Assembly (NCBI RefSeq): GCF_000725485.1
Contig: NZ_JOAG01000054.1
Coordinates: forward strand, 15,497 to 79,496
Source of the DNA: Nonomuraea candida
Lineage (GTDB): Bacteria; Actinomycetota; Actinomycetes; Streptosporangiales; Streptosporangiaceae
Direction: 5' to 3'
DNA length: 64,000 nucleotides
Below are positions 39,823-48,659 of the stretch, in pieces. Within the stretch, counting starts at the first letter, position 1, and every line of letters begins with the position of its first letter. The notes below the pieces were generated by a model, which was not told the DNA's origin, searched no databases, and saw only the letters and a program-made list of their open reading frames with translations. The position numbers and the translations under genes are program-made.

Positions 39823-41073
39823 ATGCAGCACCGCATCATCGTCCTCGGAGCCGGATACACCGGAGCGATCGCCGCCGGCCGCCTCGCCAGGCGGCTGCGC
39901 CGCGAAGACGTCGCCATCACGCTCGTCAACGCCGAGCCCGACTTCGTGGAACGCGTCCGCATGCACCAGCTGGCCGCCGGCCAGGACCTCAAGCCGCGGC
40001 CGTTCAGCGAGATCTTCGCGGGCACGGGCGTCGAGGTGCGGGTCGCGAGGGTCACCGGCGTGGACGTCGACCGCAAGACCGTCACCATCACCCCCACCAC
40101 CCCCGAGCCGGGCGCCGACGCCGAGTCCATCACGCCCGGGCCCGGCGCCGGCGCCGGCGCCGAGGAGCTGGCGTACGACACCCTGGTCTACGCCCTCGGC
40201 AGCGGCTGGAACCCGCAGGGCGTTCCCGGGACCGCCGAGCACGCCTACGAGATCGCGAGCCGCCCCGGAGCGCTCCGGCTGCGCGAGCGCCTGGCCTCCC
40301 TGGAAGCCGGGCAGAGCGTGCTCGTCGTCGGCGGCGGCCTCACCGGCCTGGAGGCCGCGACCGAGATCGCCGAGTCCCGCCCGGACCTCAAGGTCGCCCT
40401 CGCCGCCCGTGACGGCCTCGGCGAGTGGCTCTCGCCGAAGGGCCGCGCGCACCTGCGCAAGGTCTTCGCCAAGCTCGGCATCACCGCGTACGAGCACGCC
40501 GCCGTCACCCGCGTCACGGCCGGCGGCGTCTCCACGGCCGACGGCAGGGACCTCCCGGCCGCGGTCACCGTGTGGACCGCCGGCTTCGCCGTCCACCCCA
40601 TCGCGCGGGCGACCGCCCTGGAGGTCACCGGCACCGGCCAGATCGTGGTCGACAGGACCATGCGCTCGGTCTCGCACCCGGACGTGTACGCCATCGGCGA
40701 CGCCGCCATGGCGATGGGCCCCGGCGACAAGCCGCTGCGGATGTCGTGCGCCTCGGGCACGCCGACCGCCTGGCAGGCCGCCGACTCGATCGCCGCGCGC
40801 CTGACCGGCGGGAAGCTCCCGAACGCGCCGCTGCGCTACTTCAACCAGTGCATCTCGCTGGGCCGCAAGGAGGGCCTGATCCAGTACGTCACCGCCGACG
40901 ACCGCTCCCTGTCCGCGGTCCTGACCGGCCGGCTCGCCGCCGTCTACAAGGAGCTGGTCTGCAAGGGCGCCGCCTGGAGCGTGGCCAACCCGATGTTCGG
41001 GATGCCGGCCCGGCGCCGTCCCGTCATCCGCACGAACAGCACGACGGGGACGGCCGTCAAGTCCGCGGCGTGA
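39823..41073 (+). CDS. NAD(P)/FAD-dependent oxidoreductase, NDH-2-like, ECF41 partner
   Basis: 416 residues. FAD motif VLGAGYTGAIAAGRLARRLR, NAD motif VLVVGGGLTGLEAATEIAES, and a second FAD motif VYAIGDAAMA. About 20 residues of Gly/Ala/Pro (PEPGADAESITPGPGAGAGA) form an unusual insert near residue 95. ECF41 genes are normally next to such oxidoreductases, which the sigma factor controls. Substrate unknown. AGGAG lies 8 nt before ATG 39823. Confidence 0.92.
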   Translation: MQHRIIVLGAGYTGAIAAGRLARRLRREDVAITLVNAEPDFVERVRMHQLAAGQDLKPRPFSEIFAGTGVEVRVARVTGVDVDRKTVTITPTTPEPGADAESITPGPGAGAGAEELAYDTLVYALGSGWNPQGVPGTAEHAYEIASRPGALRLRERLASLEAGQSVLVVGGGLTGLEAATEIAESRPDLKVALAARDGLGEWLSPKGRAHLRKVFAKLGITAYEHAAVTRVTAGGVSTADGRDLPAAVTVWTAGFAVHPIARATALEVTGTGQIVVDRTMRSVSHPDVYAIGDAAMAMGPGDKPLRMSCASGTPTAWQAADSIAARLTGGKLPNAPLRYFNQCISLGRKEGLIQYVTADDRSLSAVLTGRLAAVYKELVCKGAAWSVANPMFGMPARRRPVIRTNSTTGTAVKSAA

Positions 41074-41164
41074 CGCCCGCCACGGGGCGCGCCCTCGGGC
41101 CCGCCCGGGTGGCCCGGCGGCGGTGGTGCGCCGCCGGACCCGGGCCGGGCAGGCCCGCGGGCGG

Positions 41165-41677
41165 TCAGACGCCGAACGCGGCCGGGTAGCGGATGGTGCC
41201 CGCCGGCACCGGCAGGGCCGGGTCGAAGACGAGCGCCATCATGTACTTGTCCTCGACCTCGAAGGGCGGCCTGATGCCGTGGCGCGAGGCCGGGACGAAC
41301 CCGAAGCGCGGGTAATACTCGGCGTGGCCGAGGACCAGGACCAGGTTCTCGCCCTGCTCCCGGGCGGCGTCCAGGGCCGCGCGGATGACCGCGGAGCCGG
41401 CGCCGCTGCGCTGGATCTCGGGCCGTACGGCGCACGGGCCCAGCGCGAGGGCCGGGGCGTCGTCGACGTGGCAGCGCGTGAGCAGCGCGAAGCCGGCGAC
41501 GGAGCCGTCCGGCTCCCGCGCGACCCACGACAGGCCCGGCAGCCAGGCGGCCGGGTCGGCGCGCAGCGCCTCGACCAGGTCGGCCTCCTGCGAGGTGGGG
41601 AAGGCCGCGAGGTTGACCTCCCGGATCCCGGCGAGGTCGGCGGGGGTCTCGGGGCTGGTGATCCAGGAAGTGCTCAT
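41165..41677 (-). CDS. GNAT-family N-acetyltransferase
   Basis: 170 residues. Acetyl-CoA motif: LGPCAVRPEIQRSGAGSAVI (the Q/RxxGxG/A signature is QRSGAG), then ALDAAREQGENLVLVLGHAE, YYPRFGFVPAS (typical 'G...YY.rfGF'). Closest to the YhbS-like group. Starts by ATGA overlap with the methyltransferase stop, so part of the RsgA-methyltransferase-GNAT operon. Substrate not known. Confidence 0.9.
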   Translation of the reverse strand: MSTSWITSPETPADLAGIREVNLAAFPTSQEADLVEALRADPAAWLPGLSWVAREPDGSVAGFALLTRCHVDDAPALALGPCAVRPEIQRSGAGSAVIRAALDAAREQGENLVLVLGHAEYYPRFGFVPASRHGIRPPFEVEDKYMMALVFDPALPVPAGTIRYPAAFGV

Positions 41678-42552
41678 CGGTGGTTCACGTCCGTTTCTGT
41701 GCTCGCCCGCGGACGCAGGACATAGCCGGTGTACTGGTAGTCGGCGCCGTGCTCGCGGCGCATGGCGATCTCTTCGAGGGTGGCCGCGACCGCTTCGCGC
41801 ATGCCGGCCACGGCCGGGTCGGCGGCGCGGGCCCGTTCGGACAGCGGCGTGTAGTACTCCTCGAACCAGTCGTCGTCGGGCAGCGGGTGCACCGCGACGA
41901 CCGCGTATCCGGCGGCGCGGGCCGCGGCGACGTTCTCGTCGCGGGTGCGCAGCCGGTAGTTCCTCTCCCAGAACGCCCGCGCCGCGGCGGACGGGGAGCC
42001 GGTGGCCCGTTCGCATTCGGTGACGACCATGGCGCCGCCGGGGGCGAGCAGCCGCCGCCAGGAGCGCAGCGCCAGGTCGAAGCCGAGATGGTAGATGGAG
42101 CCTTCCGCCCAGATCAGGTCGAAGCTCTCATCGGGGAAGGGCATGTCCGCCATGGACGCCCGCACCGTGCGCACGGCGTGGCCGACGCCCCGGGCGGCGG
42201 CGGCGCGGGTCAGCTCGTCGAGGAACGGCTGGTGCAGGTCGAGCGCCGTGACCTCGGCGGCGGCCTGCTCGGCCAGCACCAGGGAGGCGCGGCCGGGCCC
42301 GCAGCCGACGTCCAGCGCGCGCGGGCGCGGCGGAAGCGGCCCGGCCAGGGCGAGCAGGCGGCGGGTGGTCGCGTCGGAGCCCGGCCCCTGCCGGGGCAGG
42401 CCGGCGTGCAGGGCGAAGAACGCCGCCACGACGGCATCACCGCCCGCGCCGTGCCCAGAGGTTGCGGCGTTCGTGGGGATAGTGGGTGAGGTGTTGTCGT
42501 CCGGGCCGGGGCCAGGCCCGGCCGCTGGGGCCGGGGTGGGGATATCGGTCAT
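41674..42552 (-). CDS. Class I SAM-dependent methyltransferase
   Basis: 292 residues. Motif I ALDVGCGPGRASLVLAE, acidic loop TALDLHQPFLDE, and FDLIWAEGSIYHLGFD (motif IV). A Pro/Gly-rich start of ~35 residues precedes the domain. Member of the small-molecule methyltransferase superfamily; substrate unknown. Its start overlaps the end of rsgA by 4 nt (ATGA), and its stop overlaps the GNAT gene start, so all three are translationally coupled. Confidence 0.9.
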   Translation of the reverse strand: MTDIPTPAPAAGPGPGPDDNTSPTIPTNAATSGHGAGGDAVVAAFFALHAGLPRQGPGSDATTRRLLALAGPLPPRPRALDVGCGPGRASLVLAEQAAAEVTALDLHQPFLDELTRAAAARGVGHAVRTVRASMADMPFPDESFDLIWAEGSIYHLGFDLALRSWRRLLAPGGAMVVTECERATGSPSAAARAFWERNYRLRTRDENVAAARAAGYAVVAVHPLPDDDWFEEYYTPLSERARAADPAVAGMREAVAATLEEIAMRREHGADYQYTGYVLRPRASTETDVNHR

Positions 42553-43649
42553 GACTGCCGGTCCCTGAACTTGTAGGTCGCGCGCAGATGGCTGGTGATC
42601 GCCTTCTGCCGGTCGGTACGCTCGCCCCGTAGCCGGGCGTCGGCCCGCGAGGCCGCCCAGGCGTTCTCGCGTTGCAGCTTGCGATAGTTGTCCAGGCGGC
42701 GCCGGGGCAGCTCGCCCGCCTCGATGGCGGCTTGGACGGCGCAGCCCGGCTCGGTCTCGTGCGCGCAGTCGCCGAAGCGGCAGCCGGTCGCCAGCCGTTC
42801 GATCTCGGCGAAGACCTGTTCCAGGCCGTCGGCGGCGTCGTACAGGCTGATCGTGCGCAGGCCGGGCGTGTCGATGAGGACGCCGCCGCCGGGCAGCGGG
42901 ACCAGCTCGCGGCGGACGGTGGTGTGGCGGCCCTTGCCGTCCTGCGCCCGCACCTCGCCGATGTCCAGCCGCCGCTCGCCGAGCAGGGCGTTGCCCAGGC
43001 TGGACTTGCCCGCGCCCGACGAGCCGAGCAGGACCGTGGTGCCGCCCGTCAGCCTGGCGGCCAGCACGTCGAGGTTCTGGCCGGTGGCCACGCTGGTGAC
43101 CAGCACGTCCACGCCCGGCGCCAGCGCGCTCGCCTCGCTCTGCGCGGCGGCGACGCCGGCGGGGCCGGCCAGGTCGGCCAGGTCGGCCTTGGTCAGGACG
43201 ATCAGCGGCGTGGCGCCGCTGTCCCAGGCCAGGGCCAGCAGCCGCTCCAGCCGGGCGGCGGCCGGCGGGGCGGTCAGGGGGACGGCGACGACGACAGTGT
43301 CGACGTTGGCGGCCAGCACCTGCCCGTGGGAGGAGCGCGACGCCGACGCGCGCACGATCGTGCCGTGGCGTGGCAGCAGGGCCACGAGGGCCGGTTCGGG
43401 ACCGGGACGCAGCGCCGCCCAGTCACCGGTGCAGGGGGCGAGGAGCGGGTCCGGTGAGTACAGCGCCGTGAGATCGGCGCGTACGGGGCCGGATTCGGTG
43501 ATCGCGTCGCACCGGCCGCGATCGACGCGGGCGATCCGGGCCGGCACCAGGCCGGCCGCGCGGTGTGCGGCGAAGGAGTGGTCGAGTGATTCCGTCCATC
43601 CGTACCGGGACAGATCGGCACCGGAAGGATCGGTGAAGAAGTTCGGCAA
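42549..43649 (-). CDS. rsgA: Ribosome small-subunit-dependent GTPase A
   Basis: 366 residues. OB-fold start, circularly permuted GTPase: G4 LTKADL, G1 GSSGAGKSSLGNALLG, G2 GRHTTVRRE, G3 DTPGLR and a C-terminal Zn finger (CRFGDCAHETEPGCAV: Cys-Cys-His-Cys). It helps mature the 30S subunit. It starts at TTG 43649 with AAGGTG upstream. First gene of a coupled operon with a methyltransferase and a GNAT enzyme. A possible short leader ORF lies upstream. Confidence 0.93.
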   Translation of the reverse strand: MPNFFTDPSGADLSRYGWTESLDHSFAAHRAAGLVPARIARVDRGRCDAITESGPVRADLTALYSPDPLLAPCTGDWAALRPGPEPALVALLPRHGTIVRASASRSSHGQVLAANVDTVVVAVPLTAPPAAARLERLLALAWDSGATPLIVLTKADLADLAGPAGVAAAQSEASALAPGVDVLVTSVATGQNLDVLAARLTGGTTVLLGSSGAGKSSLGNALLGERRLDIGEVRAQDGKGRHTTVRRELVPLPGGGVLIDTPGLRTISLYDAADGLEQVFAEIERLATGCRFGDCAHETEPGCAVQAAIEAGELPRRRLDNYRKLQRENAWAASRADARLRGERTDRQKAITSHLRATYKFRDRQS

Positions 43650-43742
43650 CGTGAGACACCTTGCGGGAAGGGGCCCCGACGAGACGCACGGAACCAGCCG
43701 CGCCCGACGAGCCGGACGGCTCGGGCACGGGGAAGAGGTGGG

Positions 43743-43811
43743 TCAGACCGGGGCCCGGGACGTGAGGAATGTCCGGGCGCTGCACACGGCAGCGGTCTTC
43801 ACCGCGGTCAT
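43743..43811 (-). CDS. Possible 22-residue leader ORF before rsgA
   Basis: MTAVKTAAVCSARTFLTSRA-PV, starting at ATG 43811 with GGAGGTGAGG upstream (SD 8 nt away). Between its stop and rsgA is a hairpin-like GAGCCG/CGGCTC element. It could be a control peptide or a chance ORF. Only the RBS argues for translation. Confidence 0.35.
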   Translation of the reverse strand: MTAVKTAAVCSARTFLTSRAPV

Positions 43812-44036
43812 CAAGCCTCACCTCCCTCTCCATCCGAGATCCAACTCCGACAGCGGCAGCCTAGCATCCCCCGCGACCCGCCCCGAACGAGGTCGCGCCC
43901 CGCACCGGGAGCCCCGCGGGTGCCCGATCCTTACCAAATCCGGCGCTTCGTACGGGAAGAGGTGGAGATTCGCCCGGGAAGCCCCAGGGAGGACCGCGCG
44001 AACGACGCGGAGTGCCAGCAGCTCGAAGGGGCGAAC

Positions 44037-44282
44037 ATGACCAGCCGGCCACAGAACGGGAAAGACCAGCCGACCGAACGCGGCGGAAGCGAGGAGACCG
44101 CCGGCGCGCCGCTGACCCCGGCGGAGGAGGAGACGTCGCGGCGTCCGGCGGGCACCACCCCGGGCGTCACCCCCGACGGCGGCGGGCCCGACGACGAGGA
44201 CGAGGACGAAGAAGACGAGGACGACGAGGACGGCAAAGCCTTCAAGCGGCTCAAAGAGCTCAACCCCGACGACTTCGAGTAG
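44037..44282 (+). CDS. Small acidic hypothetical protein
   Basis: 81 residues, disordered: polar start (TSRPQNGKDQPTERGGSEET), Pro/Gly centre, then a run of 14 Asp/Glu (DDEDEDEEDEDDEDG) and KAFKRLKELNPDDFE at the end. No family. ATG 44037 follows GAAGGGGCG. It lies between rsgA and the CPBP gene on the opposite strand. An acidic tail of this kind suggests a nucleic-acid or Ca/Mg-related binding role, but nothing specific. Confidence 0.65.
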   Translation: MTSRPQNGKDQPTERGGSEETAGAPLTPAEEETSRRPAGTTPGVTPDGGGPDDEDEDEEDEDDEDGKAFKRLKELNPDDFE

Positions 44283-44333
44283 CCGCGACCGCCGCGGAGC
44301 GGGCGAGGGACCGGCCACCGGCCCCTCGCCCGC

Positions 44334-45323
44334 TCACCCGGCCTCCCGCAGCCTCCCGCGCGGCGCCCGACCTCCCGCAGCCTCCCGCGCGGCGCCCGAC
44401 CTCCCGCAGCCTCCCGCGCGGCGCCCGACCTCCCGCCGGTAGCCGAGGCGTCCGCGGGTCGCGATGAGCACCAGGACGGCCGCCGTGGTGCCCGCGAGCA
44501 GCGTGACCTGGCTCGCTTGGTCGGGGGTGGCGAGCGAGGGGAACATGTCCGTGTACGCGATCGACATGAAGTTGTTGACGCTGACGTGCAGCAGCATGAC
44601 CAGCGGCAGGCTCTGCCCGGTCCGGTTGAACACCCAGGTCACGACCACGCTGAACATGCAGGTGAAGCCGAGGAACATGCCGGCCCGCGCCCAGGTGACG
44701 TCCGGCCACCCGCCCCACTCGCTCAGGAACAGCGGCAGGTGCCAGACGCCCCACAGCGGGCCGAGGATGACGGTGGCGCCCAGCGGGCCGAATTTGTCCT
44801 GCATGCGGGCCAGGGCGAAGTCCCGCCAGCCGGGCTCCTCCGCGAGCCCCGTGGTGACCATCTGGAGCAGCAGCCCGGGCACGTACGCGACCAGCACCAC
44901 GACCGGCGGCAGGCGCACCTCTCCGTCGGCCACCGCGGCGGCGGTGAGGATGATGGCGGCGGGCACTCCGAGGGCGGTCACGAGGTACCAGACCCAGCTC
45001 ACCCGCCACTTGGTCATCCGCCCGATCCAGCGGCGGACGCCCTCCTTGCCTTCGGTGATCCTGGTCACGAGGTAGGCGGCGAAGATGGGGCCGAGGTAGG
45101 CGCCGGGCAGGACCCCGAGGAACTGCGTGGTGCCGAGCAGGACGGGGAAGCGGAAGTCCAGGACCCCGAGGCCGTTCGCCGACAGCACGTAGGGCAGCCA
45201 GACGATCCAGCTCAGCACGTTGGCCAGGAGGAAGAAGCTGACCAGCGGACGGCGGCGGACGAAGCCGGTGAACCCGGCCCGGCCGGGGTGCTGCTCGGTG
45301 GCGGGCTGACTGTTGACGGCCAT
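44334..45323 (-). CDS. CPBP-family intramembrane protease (CAAX/Abi-type)
   Basis: 329 residues, about eight helices. CPBP motifs: EE-x3-R in GLAEEPGWRDFAL, GVWHLPLFL (His), and a third HVSVNN (His/Asn). These are the metalloprotease active-site residues. Bacterial roles include bacteriocin self-immunity and signal cleavage; no bacteriocin gene is adjacent. The last ~35 residues come from the 29-bp repeats and are not part of the family fold. ATG 45323 has AAGGGA upstream. Confidence 0.9.
   Translation of the reverse strand: MAVNSQPATEQHPGRAGFTGFVRRRPLVSFFLLANVLSWIVWLPYVLSANGLGVLDFRFPVLLGTTQFLGVLPGAYLGPIFAAYLVTRITEGKEGVRRWIGRMTKWRVSWVWYLVTALGVPAAIILTAAAVADGEVRLPPVVVLVAYVPGLLLQMVTTGLAEEPGWRDFALARMQDKFGPLGATVILGPLWGVWHLPLFLSEWGGWPDVTWARAGMFLGFTCMFSVVVTWVFNRTGQSLPLVMLLHVSVNNFMSIAYTDMFPSLATPDQASQVTLLAGTTAAVLVLIATRGRLGYRREVGRRAGGCGRSGAAREAAGGRAPRGRLREAG
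44342..44428. repeat. Three exact 29-bp tandem repeats
   Basis: Units begin CCTCCCGCAGCCTCCCGCGC at 44342, 44371 and 44400, with a partial fourth. They extend the C-terminus of the CPBP protease by about 30 residues (RRAGGCGRSGAAREAAGG), whose normal end is near RLGYRR. Confidence 0.9.
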
Positions 45324-45598
45324 TCTCAGTTCCCTTGGGGAGCGCTTGACGGACAGCGCCCAGCACATCAGCCGCGAACCCTCCCCGTCGTTCCCGCGTA
45401 CGCCCCAACAGCGGTATAGCCAGGGGTACCACCGCGAGCCGGACCGAGCAGCCGGCCATCGGGCCGGCACGAGCATCCTGGGATCAGAACCCCGCCTGCC
45501 CGCGGCGGCGAACGTCAACCACCAGTCATCCCGAGCGGCGATCGCCGGGACGCGGAAACGAAGATTGCCCGCGCCGGCGACGGGGTAGCGCCTGGGCC

Positions 45599-46576
45599 AT
45601 GCGACTAGGCGTGCTCGACATCGGCAGCAACACCGCACATCTGCGCATAGCCGACCTCAGGGCGGGCTACCCGCCGCAACCGGTGGCCACGCTGAAGCGC
45701 CGCGTCCGGCTGGCCGAGGCGACCAGCAGGGAGGGGGTCGTCGCGCGGGCGGCGATCGACCGGCTGACCGAGGCCGTCGCGGAGGCCGCCGCCGTCGCGG
45801 CCCGGCACCGGGTGCAGGAGCTGGTGCCGTACGCCACCGCGGCCGTCCGCGACGCCGCCAACCGCGACGCGATCCTGGCCGAGATCCGGGCCGTCACCGG
45901 CGTCCGCGTCGGCTACCTCCAGGCCGAGCAGGAGGCCAGGCTGACGTTCCTGGCCGCCAGGCACTGGCACGGCTGGTCCGCCGGGCCCATCCTGCTGGCC
46001 GACATCGGCGGCGGTTCGATGGAGCTCGCGTACGGCAGCGGCGAGACCCCGGAGCTGGCGCTGTCCCTCCCCCTGGGCGCCGGCCGGCTGACCCGCCACC
46101 GCCTGCCGGACCCGGACCGGGTGAAGAAGAAGCACCGCAGGCGGCTGCGCGAGTACGTGGAGTCGGTGCTGGCCCAGGGCATCGGCGAGATCTCCGCCAG
46201 GCACCGCGCCGGCCCCGCCACCCCGGTCGCCACATCCAGGACGTTCTCCCAGCTCGCCCGCCTGTGCGGCGCCCCGAAGGCCGAGCACGGTCCCTACGTC
46301 GCCCGCGAGCTGCGCCGCGCCGACCTGCCCGCGGCCATCGACCTCCTGGCCCGCAGAACCCCTGCCGAACGCGCCCGGCTCCCCGGCGTCTCGGCCGCCC
46401 GCGCCCGGCAGATCCTCGCGGGCGCCATCGTCGCCGACGCCACCCTGACCGCCCTGAACCTCCCGTCCGTCCGCATCTGCCCCTGGGCTCTGCGCGAGGG
46501 CATCCTGCTCGACCGCCTCCACCACACGGTCGGCCGCACCCGCCACCTGACCCTCATCCACACCGAAAGCGCCTGA
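45599..46576 (+). CDS. Ppx/GppA exopolyphosphatase/pppGpp phosphatase
   Basis: 325 residues. ASKHA fold: VLDIGSNTAHLRI (phosphate 1), ADIGGGSMELAYG (phosphate 2), SLPLGAGRLTRH and a Walker-like VPYATAAVRDAANR. Lacks the C-terminal HD-like domain of E. coli Ppx, as other actinobacterial forms do. It should cut polyP or pppGpp. A TAGCGC box (45586-45591) ends 7 nt before the ATG, thus leaderless. Confidence 0.9.
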   Translation: MRLGVLDIGSNTAHLRIADLRAGYPPQPVATLKRRVRLAEATSREGVVARAAIDRLTEAVAEAAAVAARHRVQELVPYATAAVRDAANRDAILAEIRAVTGVRVGYLQAEQEARLTFLAARHWHGWSAGPILLADIGGGSMELAYGSGETPELALSLPLGAGRLTRHRLPDPDRVKKKHRRRLREYVESVLAQGIGEISARHRAGPATPVATSRTFSQLARLCGAPKAEHGPYVARELRRADLPAAIDLLARRTPAERARLPGVSAARARQILAGAIVADATLTALNLPSVRICPWALREGILLDRLHHTVGRTRHLTLIHTESA

Positions 46577-46619
46577 CTCGAAAGCCTGGGGCGCGGCGGG
46601 TGCCGGGGCTCGTGGCCGA

Positions 46620-47357
46620 TCAGTGGATCGGATGGAGTGGTGACGTACGGGTGCGGGGGTCGTTCTCCGGGTGGTCGGGCACCTGCTGGGCGGCGGTGTA
46701 GGCGGCGTCGCGGACCTCGTTCAGCCAGCCGGCGGGGCGCAGCCCCGGGATCGGGTGCCGGAGGGGGTTGAAGCGGGTCGGGTGCTCGTCGTCCGGCAGC
46801 GCCGGGGCGGACAGGTGGGCCTGGCCGAAGGGCCGCCACGGCCCCGAGGGGGCGGCGGCGAGGAGTTCGAGCACGAGCGGGCCGGACTCGGCGGCCCGGG
46901 CCGGCGCGCCGAACGTGGCGGGCAGCGCGCCCGGCGTGTGCAGCACCGCGCCCAGCAGCACCCTCCGGTCACCCGCCTGGTACGGGAACAGGCACCCGTA
47001 CATGCCCGTCCACCGGACCGCGGGCCGCAGCAGGCGTCGTCCCAGCGGGCCGTGGCCCGTGGTGGCCAGCAGCAGCTCGGCCGTGGTGTCGTCCTGCCGC
47101 CAGCGGAACGCGATGCCGAGGATGTCGGGCAGCGGCGGCGGCACCCCGACGGAGCGGGACAGCCGGGCGATGCCGCGCAGGTCCGCCGGCTGGTCGAGGA
47201 AGGGGACGCCACACGGTCGCCGCATCCCGTGCAGGCGCAGGTGCGCGTCGAGGACGAGCCCGGACGGGTGCAGCGGCCGCCCCCGTCGCAACCGGGCCGC
47301 CGTGCCGAAGCCCGCCGCCAGTCCCGACCTCGCCAAGGACGTCCACGGCCGTTCCAT
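46620..47357 (-). CDS. Conserved actinobacterial protein, catalase-fold-like ('phosphodiesterase')
   Basis: 245 residues. GRPLHPSGLVLDAHLRLHG, VPFLDQPADLRGIARLSRSV and SVGVPPPLPDILGIAFRW, TTGHGPLGRRLLRP. This pattern is conserved in Streptomyces-type proteins labelled phosphodiesterase; the label has weak experimental basis. The fold resembles small heme-free catalase-related proteins. ATG 47357 with GAGGGG upstream; the in-frame GTG at 47363 lies too near the RBS. Confidence 0.72.
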   Translation of the reverse strand: MERPWTSLARSGLAAGFGTAARLRRGRPLHPSGLVLDAHLRLHGMRRPCGVPFLDQPADLRGIARLSRSVGVPPPLPDILGIAFRWRQDDTTAELLLATTGHGPLGRRLLRPAVRWTGMYGCLFPYQAGDRRVLLGAVLHTPGALPATFGAPARAAESGPLVLELLAAAPSGPWRPFGQAHLSAPALPDDEHPTRFNPLRHPIPGLRPAGWLNEVRDAAYTAAQQVPDHPENDPRTRTSPLHPIH

Positions 47358-47500
47358 GGCCACCCCTCACCGTCGCCGAACCACGTCCACGCGACCAGCC
47401 ACGTCAGTGCCCCAGGTCAGAGCCATGTGTCCGAGCGCGTTCATGTGACGGCTGCTACCCCGGAGGACGCTGGGGAATCACCGGGCGGGCGATGACGGAG

Positions 47501-47518
47501 CCGCCGGTCAGCCGGCGG
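47501..47518 (-). terminator. Stem-loop at the end of the hydrolase lipoprotein gene
   Basis: CCGCCGG-tcag-CCGGCGG, 7-bp perfect stem over the stop codon (47508-47510). A short intrinsic terminator is plausible, no T-run. Confidence 0.45.
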
Positions 47519-48449
47519 TCTTCTGGCCTGCGACCTGGCCGGCGACCTGGGCGGCGACCTGGGCGGCGACGCGCTCGATGGCCTTGACGGCGACCTCCGG
47601 CTCGTCGACGTAGATGTAGTGGGCGCTCTTCGCGGCCGTGCTCAGCCTGCTGCCGCCGGAGATCGCCAGCCACTTGCGCTGGCCCTCGGCCCAGGCCCGC
47701 TCCAGACGCTGCCCGTACTGGGGGACCTCGGCGAGGTACTGCTTGCCGTGCTGGATCACCTCCACCGGGATGTCACCGGCGGGGCGCACCTTGCCGTCCG
47801 GGATGGCCAGCTTCTCGGGGTTGTTGCCCTGGAACACCGCGAGGTTCTGCGCGCGCAGCTCGGCCGCCGGGCCCTTGGCCGACTCGGGGATGGCCTTGGC
47901 GATGTCGTCGGCCATGGTGGGCGAGGTGGCGTCCATGAGGACCAGCCCCTTGACCCTGTCCTGGTGGTCGGGGGCGTACCTGGCGGCGATGAGCCCGCCC
48001 AGCGAGTGCCCGGCCAGGACGACCGGGGCGTCCCCGGCGACGCGGTCGAGCACGCCGGTCAGGGTCTTCCCCACGCCGGCCAGGTCCTGCGGGCCCTCGG
48101 GCTGGTCGCTCGCACCCGAGCCGAGCCGGTCGTAGGAGCAGACCCGGTTCTTCCCGCTCAGCGCCTTCTGGAGGGCGGCCAGCTTGTCCAGCCCGTCGCC
48201 CGCGCCGTGCAGCAGGACGACGACCGGCTTGCCCTTCTCCTGGTCGCCCGCGCAGGACACGTTCACCGACCGGCCCGCAACCTTGATCTTCTCGGTCCCG
48301 TCGATGGGGGCGGCGCCCGCGCTCCGCGAGGTCGCCGGGGCCATGGGGTCCCAGTTCTCCAGCGACTCGCCGCTGCAGCCGGTGAGCCCGGCGCCGAGCG
48401 CGGTGCAGCAGAGTGCGGTCACTACGGATGCCCTGACCTTGGCGAGCAT
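47508..48449 (-). CDS. Alpha/beta hydrolase lipoprotein
   Basis: 313 residues. Signal with lipobox LTGC (LGAGLTGCSGES), so anchored outside. Hydrolase: oxyanion HGAGDG, nucleophile GHSLGG (VVLAGHSLGGLIAARY), Asp in LVLMDATSP and a late His in SAHYIYVDEP. The C-terminus is a repeat VAAQVAAQVAGQVAGQ of a 12-bp unit. GGAGG is 6 nt before ATG 48449. Its promoter region is the left side of a regulatory element shared with the region before the GH109-like gene (57692-57769). Confidence 0.9.
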   Translation of the reverse strand: MLAKVRASVVTALCCTALGAGLTGCSGESLENWDPMAPATSRSAGAAPIDGTEKIKVAGRSVNVSCAGDQEKGKPVVVLLHGAGDGLDKLAALQKALSGKNRVCSYDRLGSGASDQPEGPQDLAGVGKTLTGVLDRVAGDAPVVLAGHSLGGLIAARYAPDHQDRVKGLVLMDATSPTMADDIAKAIPESAKGPAAELRAQNLAVFQGNNPEKLAIPDGKVRPAGDIPVEVIQHGKQYLAEVPQYGQRLERAWAEGQRKWLAISGGSRLSTAAKSAHYIYVDEPEVAVKAIERVAAQVAAQVAGQVAGQKTAG

Positions 48450-48548
48450 GTGTCCTCCAGTGAAAGAACGGCGAAAGGAGCGGCGCCTGGCGGTTCCGCC
48501 CGGCGGCGGTGTCGTGGTGATGCGGCCGGACTGCCGTGGCCACGCAGT

Positions 48549-48627
48549 AACGCTAGGGATTCGGGGGCGGGCCGAGCGTCACCGCACGGTGGACATTCGC
48601 CGGTAGCTCTCACGGGGGACAAGCACG
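48549..48627. promoter_or_regulatory. Bidirectional regulatory element, copy A (with inverted repeat)
   Basis: ~79 bp nearly identical to 57692-57769. Core inverted repeat GTCACCGCACGGTGGAC (48578-48594). On the minus strand TAGCGT (within the conserved AACGCTAGGG) looks like the hydrolase -10 box. To the right it runs into the histidine kinase promoter (TACGCT 48647-48652). The response regulator at 49687 is the likely ligand. Confidence 0.65.
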
Positions 48628-48659
48628 ACGAACCCGGCGCAACCGCTACGCTCTCCTGA

